NCBI GenBank assembly: GCA_963691655.1
Contig: OY829326.1
Location: 91,691,235-91,755,234, forward strand
Source of the DNA: Toxonevra muliebris
Lineage: Eukaryota > Arthropoda > Insecta > Diptera > Pallopteridae
DNA length: 64,000 bases
Reading direction: 5' to 3'
Positions within the stretch are counted from its first letter, which is position 1. The number at the start of each line of letters is the position of its first letter. The notes beneath the pieces were generated by a model that was not told where the DNA came from, did not search any database, and was given only the letters and a program-made list of their open reading frames with translations. Positions 56,914 to 64,000 of the stretch are shown here, piece after piece. The position numbers were made by a program, and so were the translations under genes.

Positions 56914-59900
56914 GTGTATTACCCATTCGCTCTGACGTTCAAATTAAGAATCATTCAGATTTATCTCTAACAAAACCGTATATTTCAATTAAAGTCAGTC
57001 CGAAGCTAAAAGAGATTGTTCCTTATGCAGTCCGTCTGCAGAATTATAACCAAACTAGATCAAGAATTTTTGCAAATGAAAGTATATCGTCCATCAGTCC
57101 GACCCGTTCGTCCGTCCGAATGACAAAGTTTTGGAAAAATGTCAAAACTAAACGTAAGAATGTTACTAACCTAATTTGTTCAATTCAACATAAGAATAAT
57201 GATTTCCGGCCCTACGCAGAAATCGTTATCTTAGACAATAAGTATCTAGCGTTGCTTGACAGTGGTGCGCAAGTTTCATGCTTAGGCAGCTCGCTGGCAA
57301 TCGACGTGTGCAAACATAAAAATCTTCGCCAACATAAAGCTTCTGTTTGTACCGCGGATGGCCGAAAACAGGTTGTTTTTGGTACGATAGCGTTGGATGT
57401 TAAATTCAAAGATAAACAGGAAAATATAATTTTTTTTGTAATACCAAGTATGTCGCATAATGTTATATTAGGAGTAGATTTTTGGAGGAAGTTCCAAATC
57501 GCTCCTCACGTCATCTCCCAAATTGACCTTGAATCCAATGAAAACATATCTGAGGATGCTTTGCCCTTAACTGAGGAACAACAAAAACGATTGAACTGTG
57601 TTAAAGCCAGATTTCCGAGTTTTGAAAAGGAGGGTCTAGGTAAAACTTCATTAATGGAGCATTTTATCGAACTCGAACCAAATGTTCGCCCAATCAAGCA
57701 ACGATATTTTCCTATTTCCCCTGCAGTCCAGAAACTCGTTCATAGTGAAATTGATGAAATGATACGTTTAGGAGTAATAGAAGAATCCCCCAACAGTCCG
57801 TGGTCCAGTCCGGTTGTGTTAGTTAAAAAAGCAAACAAAGTCCGCCTATGTCTAGATTCTCGCAAAATTAACAGCGTTACAATAAAGGACGCGTATCCTC
57901 TTCCACATATTGAGGGGATTTTAAGTAGATTACCTAAGGCAAAATTCCTAAGCTCACTGGACTTACGACGTGCTTTCTGGCAAATACCACTGGTCGAAAG
58001 TTCACGCGATTATACGTGTTTTACAGTACCAAATCGTCCCTTGTACCGCTACTGTGTAATGCCTTTTGGGCTTTGTAACGCGCCTCAAGCGCTTTGCCGC
58101 TTGATGGATCGCGTTGTTCCTCCCCAGCTCAAAGATCAAGTTTTTGTATATCTTGATGATCTGCTGATCGTATCCGAAGATTTTGATACACACATGACTA
58201 TTTTGTCCAATGTGGCTCTTCATCTAAGGAAAGCAGGTCTTACGATTAACGTACAGAAAAGCAAGTTTTGTATCAAAGAAATAAAGTATTTAGGTTACGT
58301 TGTTGGCAATGGAACACTGCGAACGGACCCTGATAAAATTTCGTCCGTTACCAACTACCCTATTCCTAATAACGTCAAACAGCTAAGACGCTTCTTGGGA
58401 ATGGCTGGTTGGTACCGCAGATTTGTTGACAACTTCGCTTCATTAACTACACCACTCACAAATCTTCTTAAAAGGTATAAAGCCTTTAATTGGAATCAAG
58501 AAGCGCAGAACGCGTTTGAAGTTTTAAAACAAAAATTATGTACAGCCCCAGTTTTAACTAATCCGAATTACGACAAACCATTTATCATTCAATGCGATGC
58601 CAGCAAACTGGGTGTTGGAGCTGTTCTCGCTCAAGAAAATGAAGAAGGTATCGAAGTGCCAATAGCATACTTCTCACAAAAACTGAATAAAGCACAAAGT
58701 AATTATAGTGTAACAGAACTGGAGTGTCTTGCTGCAATTCTCAGCTTAAAAAAATTTAGGGCGTATGTGGAAGGACAGGAGTTTTCAATAGTTACAGATC
58801 ACGCAAGTTTACAGTGGCTAATGCGGCAGACAGATTTGTCTGGTAGGCTGGCTCGATGGTCGTTGAAGCTCCAAGGGTTTAAGTTCAAGATCATACACCG
58901 AAGGGGTACCCAAAACGTCGTCCCTGATTGTCTCTCGCGACAAAATTTTGATGAAGTAAATAATGAGGTTATTGAAGTTCGTGAGTTAGAGTTCCGTCCG
59001 CTTGTCGATCTGGAGTCGTCTGAGTTTATGTCCGAAGAATATGAAAAACTTAAATGGCATGTCCGTAATAATCAAAACCGCCTTCCTGACCTTCAAGTCC
59101 TTGGTGACCATGTGTATAAACGTACTGAACACCCAGATGGAAACGATGCTAGTGAAGCTTTCAATTGGAAATTATGGATTCCAAAAACGTTAGTCCGCTC
59201 AGTGATTTATAATGCCCATTCTCCTCCCAACAAATGCCATGGTGGAGTAGTAAAGACTTTGGAGCGGCTGCGTAAAAACATCTTTTGGCCAAACATGACA
59301 GTTGATGTCAAGGAGTACATCGCAAAGTGTGATACATGTCGCCAGAGCAAAGCTCCGAATGATACGCTGCGTCCGCCTATGTTTGCTCAATATAACGTCC
59401 AACGCCCGTTTCAAAAGCTTTATATTGATTTGATCGGTCCTTACCCAAGGTCAAAACAGGGCAATATTGGAATTTTAATTGTACTAGATCACCTGACGAA
59501 GTTTCCGCTATTGAAGCCAATTAAAAAGTTCCACGCATCGGTAATCTGCGAATTTTTACATAATAATGTTTTTAATATCTTTGGTACGCCGGAAATGATC
59601 TTGAGCGATAACGGTAAACAATTTAAATCCGTACAGTTTAATACATTACTAGGGCAACGTGGTATACGACATACTTACACAGCTCTATACAGCCCACAAG
59701 CGAATGCGAGTGAGCGCGTAAACAGGTCTATTATCGCTGGAATCAGGTCTTATCTCCAAAAGGACCAAACCCTTTGGGATAGACATTTGTATGATATTGC
59801 TGAAGCACTAAGAAGCGCATATCATCAGTCGATTGGTTGCACGCCTTACTATGCTTTGTTTGGTCAGCAAATGTTGATGCATGCTGGTGACTACGAGCTA

Positions 59901-60245
59901 TTGCGCAAACTACAAACTCTTGATGACAATGTTCTACCCAAAATTGACAAATTAAACTTGATTCGAAAATCGGTTGCCGAAAATATTGCTAAGGCATTCA
60001 AATCGTCAGCAAAACGCTACAATCTGCGAAGTTCAGCAAAAGTCTTCAAAATCGATGATTTTGTATATAGAAGAAATTTCGTGCAGAGCGACGCCAATAA
60101 AAAGTTTTGCGCAAAACTTGCTCCAAAGTTTGTCAAAGCGAAGGTGATCGGAATACGAGGAAATTGTATGTATGAACTTGAGGATGTAGAAAGCAAGAAA
60201 TGTGAAGTTTACCATCGGAAAAATATACAAGAGTGTCTAACCTAA
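56790..60245 (+). CDS. pol: Pol: protease-RT-RNase H-integrase
   Basis: Open for 1,151 codons in the -1 frame relative to gag, overlapping its last 124 nt. There is no early ATG, so it is probably made as Gag-Pol by -1 frameshifting; G-AAA-AAG at 56898-56904 is a possible slip site. Counting from 56790: protease LLDSGAQVS (Asp157), RT with FLSSLDLRRAFWQIP and VYLDDLLIV (Asp456, Asp457), RNase H starting QCDASKLGVGAVL (Asp603) with a later TDHASLQWL, integrase zinc region H810...H817...CDTC, and catalytic core Asp880 (YIDLIGP), Asp940 (LSDNGKQF), Glu975 (NASERVNRS). By my count 34 residues lie between the last two. All catalytic residues are intact. No chromodomain is evident. The mdg3-like affinity is a guess. 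Confidence 0.95.
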   Translation: MLWLRYVRHLQAKMYDLQSGKLASERGSKTDSSLRPEKEDLSVLPIRSDVQIKNHSDLSLTKPYISIKVSPKLKEIVPYAVRLQNYNQTRSRIFANESISSISPTRSSVRMTKFWKNVKTKRKNVTNLICSIQHKNNDFRPYAEIVILDNKYLALLDSGAQVSCLGSSLAIDVCKHKNLRQHKASVCTADGRKQVVFGTIALDVKFKDKQENIIFFVIPSMSHNVILGVDFWRKFQIAPHVISQIDLESNENISEDALPLTEEQQKRLNCVKARFPSFEKEGLGKTSLMEHFIELEPNVRPIKQRYFPISPAVQKLVHSEIDEMIRLGVIEESPNSPWSSPVVLVKKANKVRLCLDSRKINSVTIKDAYPLPHIEGILSRLPKAKFLSSLDLRRAFWQIPLVESSRDYTCFTVPNRPLYRYCVMPFGLCNAPQALCRLMDRVVPPQLKDQVFVYLDDLLIVSEDFDTHMTILSNVALHLRKAGLTINVQKSKFCIKEIKYLGYVVGNGTLRTDPDKISSVTNYPIPNNVKQLRRFLGMAGWYRRFVDNFASLTTPLTNLLKRYKAFNWNQEAQNAFEVLKQKLCTAPVLTNPNYDKPFIIQCDASKLGVGAVLAQENEEGIEVPIAYFSQKLNKAQSNYSVTELECLAAILSLKKFRAYVEGQEFSIVTDHASLQWLMRQTDLSGRLARWSLKLQGFKFKIIHRRGTQNVVPDCLSRQNFDEVNNEVIEVRELEFRPLVDLESSEFMSEEYEKLKWHVRNNQNRLPDLQVLGDHVYKRTEHPDGNDASEAFNWKLWIPKTLVRSVIYNAHSPPNKCHGGVVKTLERLRKNIFWPNMTVDVKEYIAKCDTCRQSKAPNDTLRPPMFAQYNVQRPFQKLYIDLIGPYPRSKQGNIGILIVLDHLTKFPLLKPIKKFHASVICEFLHNNVFNIFGTPEMILSDNGKQFKSVQFNTLLGQRGIRHTYTALYSPQANASERVNRSIIAGIRSYLQKDQTLWDRHLYDIAEALRSAYHQSIGCTPYYALFGQQMLMHAGDYELLRKLQTLDDNVLPKIDKLNLIRKSVAENIAKAFKSSAKRYNLRSSAKVFKIDDFVYRRNFVQSDANKKFCAKLAPKFVKAKVIGIRGNCMYELEDVESKKCEVYHRKNIQECLT
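56898..56904 (+). promoter_or_regulatory. possible -1 frameshift site
   Basis: GAAAAAG, read as AAA-AAG in gag frame five codons before the gag stop (TAA 56911-56913). A -1 slip re-pairs AAG well and leads into the open pol frame. The P-site re-pairing is imperfect and other sites in the overlap are possible. Confidence 0.35.
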
Positions 60246-60265
60246 GAGCTACGAAACCTTACCAA

Positions 60266-60282
60266 CACTTTTGGAGGGGGTG
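60266..60282 (+). other. polypurine tract
   Basis: GGAGGGGG lies just upstream of the 3' LTR start (60283), between the pol stop and the LTR. It is the expected primer for plus-strand synthesis. Confidence 0.7.
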
Positions 60283-62266
60283 TGTAGCGAGCTACCAAAA
60301 TTTAACAAATATTCGTTAGTTTGCGAACGCATCAAAGAAAAAAAAAAGGTAATAAAACAGTAGTAATAAAACATAGAAAACCCGAGTACCTTTATTCAAC
60401 CGAAGATAAGAACTGCTTCGAATAGGTATACTCATGATTTCCGGAAAAGGGATCTTGTTTTTTGGGACTGAAACTTCGAGCACGAAAGACCTGGCGAATT
60501 ATAAAAAAAAAGCGTGAACTAATTGGTTATCAGTAATTGCAATTTAAGATTAAAGATAAAATCTGTTGTGTTTTTTTTAATTACAAAAAAAGTTGTGCAG
60601 TTCCAAAGTAAACTCAAACGCACCAAAAATAATTTAAACTCATGAATACCATCCACGTGAACACGTGTGATACTTCTCGACTCCTAACGCTCAGCAAGGG
60701 TATGAACAACTGAAACAGCCTCAACAATTAATCACTTCATCATACATCGTGCGCTAAACCAAGACGGTAGCAACAGGATCCCGGCAAGGCAGAGAAAAAA
60801 AAACCCACTTATACAGCTTTAAGTTAACTATATAATTGACATTAAACTATAATATAGTATAAAATTTACATTAAGACTCTAATATGGAATAAAAAAAAAA
60901 AAAAAAAAAAGGAGGTTAAAACTAAACTATCAAAGAAATTAAAATTAAATATCACAGTTTCGAATCACTAAAATATCAGATAATTCTTTTACATCAACAA
61001 TTGTTAATTGGGTTAAAATCGTTCAAACATGTGGTAAAATTTTGCATGGAAGATTATATAGTTTGCAAAGCAGCGCTGCGACGCAAGTAAATCAGCATAA
61101 GTTTGCACATGATCGTCTAGATCATGTTTAATTTTTTTTATATATCGAATTTAATATGTAAATTAGAATTTAATGAACAATTTTGAGAGAGTCATATATG
61201 TACACATACATGCAGAAAAAAAAAGTCTCCAATGAGAGTTCCAACATACAGCATGTGTGAAACGCGTATAAGGAATTAAGTAGAATTAGATCAGTAGATA
61301 TTTGTAATTAAGAGTGGAAAGTGCGTCAATCATTAACAAAAGTAATTAAAAAACAAAAAAAAAGAGAAAAAAAGAATTTTTGAAATTCTAGTGGTTTACT
61401 TATTATATTAAATCAATTAAAACAGCGTTTCTTCGATGGAAGGCCTTTCAACGATGCAGCGTAAAAACACGTAAGTCACCCACTATTTACTTGACTTTAC
61501 ATTTTCTACTCAACTCACTCTCCACTAGTAAGCCAAAAACAAATTAATTCCCCTCTGGAATGGTATAAACTTGAAACATTTCTAATATATATTCAAGTCT
61601 CGGTCAATGACCTTGCTTATGTATAATATCAGCTGTTTTGTAAAATATGAATTTTTTTCTTTGCATTATTTTCTTTAAAAGTCAAATTAGCGGGTACAAT
61701 TCGATGATAGTAAGTTTAATTTGAAAATACACTTATTTCGCTTTCTTCAATTTTAATTATGTGTAGTTATATCGTAGTTCCTATGTATAAGTTTATATGA
61801 ATAAATAACTTTTATAATGAATTCCTAAATTAAAATCTTTGGTCTGAAATCTAAGGTGTAGTGTTGGTAAGGATGAAGGGGCTTTCAACAACATCCTGGG
61901 AAGCCATGGAAGGGCGGGTGAAGAGCAACCATAAAAAAAATTAATAGATTGCGTTGCTATTGACTGGTTACAGGTAGACCAGGGTCTCCTTTTTTTAGGA
62001 TTGGTATGTTTTCTTTTTCATCTTGTTGCTAATTTTAATAACTCATTTTCCTCTAGTGTGCAATCACTTTTTTTTTTGTATGATCTGTTGACGGTAATAG
62101 AATGGTATGTTTCATCGAAGCGGTTGCAAACGAACCCACACAACTGAAGCTCCGGGATAAGCCAGTGCACACTATGTAGCTGCTAGATACAAATTTAAGT
62201 AATTTTTTTCTTTATTCCACCTTGCATACATTCTACCTTGAGAAGCCAGCCGGCAGGTTCATAACA
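60283..62266 (+). repeat. 3' LTR (1,984 bp)
   Basis: Copy of 52597-54580, offset 7,686. The only differences noticed are the 3-base cluster near 60345-60350. Followed directly by AGCT, the target duplication. Confidence 0.95.
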
Positions 62267-64000
62267 AGCTACTTGCATTTAAATGTTAGTTCAGCTCTAA
62301 AACATTTAATTTTTCAATTAGTTTACATAAATCATTAAATAGCTGAAAAAAATAAGTTTTATTTTTGTTTTCATTATTTACTACTAGTGACTGATCTGAT
62401 TTAATGTAGTTTCAAACACCTAATTATTTGCTCATTAAAATTACAAAACATCATCAGCTTAACTAATAAATAATTATGGCATTTGCCTAACAATATACTA
62501 CGGATTATATTTAAATCACAATATTACAAATAAATACAAACATAGTTATGCAAGTAGTGGTAAAGATACCTATCAAATGACCGCTAATTAAGTAAAAATA
62601 ATAAAAGGCAAGAGAGAAAAGAGAAAAATAATAAGGATAATAAATGCATACTCTGCTAAGGGTGATTTACAGGAATTTAATGCGAAACCATGGCAACTTG
62701 TTGATGCTGATGTTTTTGTCGATAAGGGCGATTTAATTTTTTGCTTCGTTTATCAATAAATTCGGCAAATAACTGTGTATTTATATATATTACATGTATT
62801 TCACAGGTTAACCTAAGAAAAACAGGGAATCTAAAAAAAAAAAAAAATATGGAACGTTGACGACAACAGTTGATGTTGGGTGGCTGTTGAAGCAACGTAA
62901 TGTTGGGTAGACTGTCACACAAATACACTGGCATTGAATGCAAAGTCGTTCTTAGCTTACAGTAAAAATATAATTGCAGTCCAGCATGTTGAAAGTAATA
63001 ACTTTTTTCCATTTTCTGTTTTTTATTTGCTACAATTTCATTTCGCATTAATTTCCTATAGTTACCAGCAAAAACAACAACAACAAGAGAAGCACGGGCA
63101 GCACGCCACAACTCAATAAAAGCAAATATCGTATGAGAGTAGTCGAGGAGTTTCTTCTGAAAATTGATGCATTTAAAATATTTAGAACTTGAAAGCGCAT
63201 ATAAGTATGCTATTGTTTTCTTCATTTTCCACCCATGGTTTCTTACTTGCATGATTGCTTACACGGTTCCAGTACTTTCATATTTATACAACAGCGGAAC
63301 AGTTTTATGAAGCAGAAGAAATTGAACTAAATTTCATTTTCGTGTAATTTATCGGAAACACAAGCATAGCTTTAATTAAATATTTAATTTTAAAACTTGT
63401 TTGCTTTTTTTCTAGTTTAGAGAAATTGTATTTATGTTGCGCTAAGTTCAAAAAGCCATTAGTTTTAATTAAATAAAGTACATAGTTTGCTTAAATTTTA
63501 ATTATAATTGGTCATTAATACAAGTGTCAATTAAATTCAATAGCTGAGCCGACATACATGCATGCGAAAGCCATTTGGCATTCTACTTAATGCCATGAAT
63601 ATTTGCAATAAATTGTTAAATTTTTTACGATTTGTTTTATTTTTTTTATTAAATTATATTGATGAAATAGTCGGTAATATTTACAGCGAACCGATGTTGG
63701 CATTATGTACATCTTCAGCTAAGATTGTAAATATATGCTGTCGGAATCCATGTTTATTTTTATGAAGAAAATCGCAAAGCTATTGCTGGTTATAACCTAC
63801 GTGCAACAAGAAAAGCACTCTCTGCCTGTAAGTTTCGAAATGAAAGATATCGGCGCGTCCAAAACGTGTTTGGTAATAAAATTCCAACAATATTTGAAGC
63901 AACATAGTGTGGTTCTGAGCCAACGCAAGCATGCTGAAAAAAATCCTAAAATAGTTTGGCATGAAAGACAGCAAATCTTTTAATACTTCATTCGAAACTG
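62267..64000. other. AT-rich flank, no gene recognised
   Basis: A 191-codon ORF on the minus strand (62677-63252) is the longest non-element ORF in the window. It has no recognisable domain, contains a run of Phe encoded by an A-tract and has no similarity I know, so I treat it as chance. Nothing identifiable was seen in 63260-64000. Confidence 0.4.

Larger units (their letters stand above)
52597..62266 (+). mobile_element. complete Ty3/gypsy LTR retrotransposon with RING-H2 Gag
   Basis: A 9,670-bp element: two direct LTRs (52597-54580, 60283-62266, each 1,984 bp, TG...CA), target duplication AGCT (52593-52596, 62267-62270), a tRNA-Lys primer site at 54586, a purine tract just before the 3' LTR, intact gag (55345-56913) and intact pol (frame 56790-60245). 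Pol order is protease, RT, RNase H, integrase, as in Ty3/gypsy (Metaviridae-type) elements. There is no env: only 37 bp separate the pol stop from the 3' LTR. Near-identical LTRs and open frames mean recent insertion and possible competence. It interrupts AT-rich DNA beside a jockey fragment. Confidence 0.95.

Noticed and set aside
60246..60282. env gene after pol
   Set aside because: Only 37 bp lie between the pol stop and the 3' LTR.
62677..63252. 191-codon ORF on the minus strand
   Set aside because: No domain, Phe run from an A-tract, AT-rich composition and no recognisable similarity; consistent with chance.

Overview
This is AT-rich eukaryotic DNA, almost certainly intergenic or intronic sequence from a dipteran insect. 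The mix of transposon families suggests a tephritid fruit fly, but that is inference; no single-copy host gene fixes the species. I find no convincing host protein-coding gene, no rRNA and no canonical tRNA gene. What can be read is a dense, partly nested collection of transposable elements in AT-rich filler.

Layout. 0.76-1.3 kb: a hAT-type MITE with an internal repeat. 1.83-3.48 kb: a nearly complete Tc1-like element with inverted/direct repeat (IR/DR) termini. 3.63-4.0 kb: a perfect 123-bp triplication. 4.4-10.15 kb: a decayed LOA/I-like LINE (two ORFs, RNase H). 13.0-13.85 kb: an internally deleted mariner. 13.98-15.1 kb: a truncated, oppositely oriented Tc1-like element. 15.9-19.5 kb: repeat arrays and a Tc1-derived miniature element. 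20.7-23.5 kb: LINE and mariner remnants. 29.5-30.9 kb: a CACAGTG-ended element and a fold-back MITE. 32.1-35.25 kb and 42.54-43.2 kb: two copies of one piggyBac-like deletion derivative. 38-40 kb: a fold-back repeat and a hAT MITE. 44.5-46.3 kb: an element with long terminal inverted repeats (TIRs). 50.7-52.6 kb: a tRNA-like SINE, a piggyBac-type MITE and a jockey-type RT fragment.

The dominant object is a complete 9.67-kb Ty3/gypsy LTR retrotransposon at 52597-62266. Its two 1,984-bp LTRs look almost identical, it has a 4-bp AGCT target duplication and a tRNA-Lys primer site, and gag and pol are both open. Its Gag begins with a full C3H2C3 RING-H2 finger, the signature of ubiquitin E3 ligases, ahead of the usual capsid and zinc-knuckle parts. 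This is the best candidate in the window for something new: a recently mobile retrotransposon that appears to carry its own E3 ligase module, plus a predicted intron inside its LTR.

A second theme is a scattered set of short element ends that start with CACAGTG, mostly follow CGCCG, and in several cases have an A-rich nonamer 23 bp inside. That arrangement resembles Transib termini and V(D)J recombination signals.
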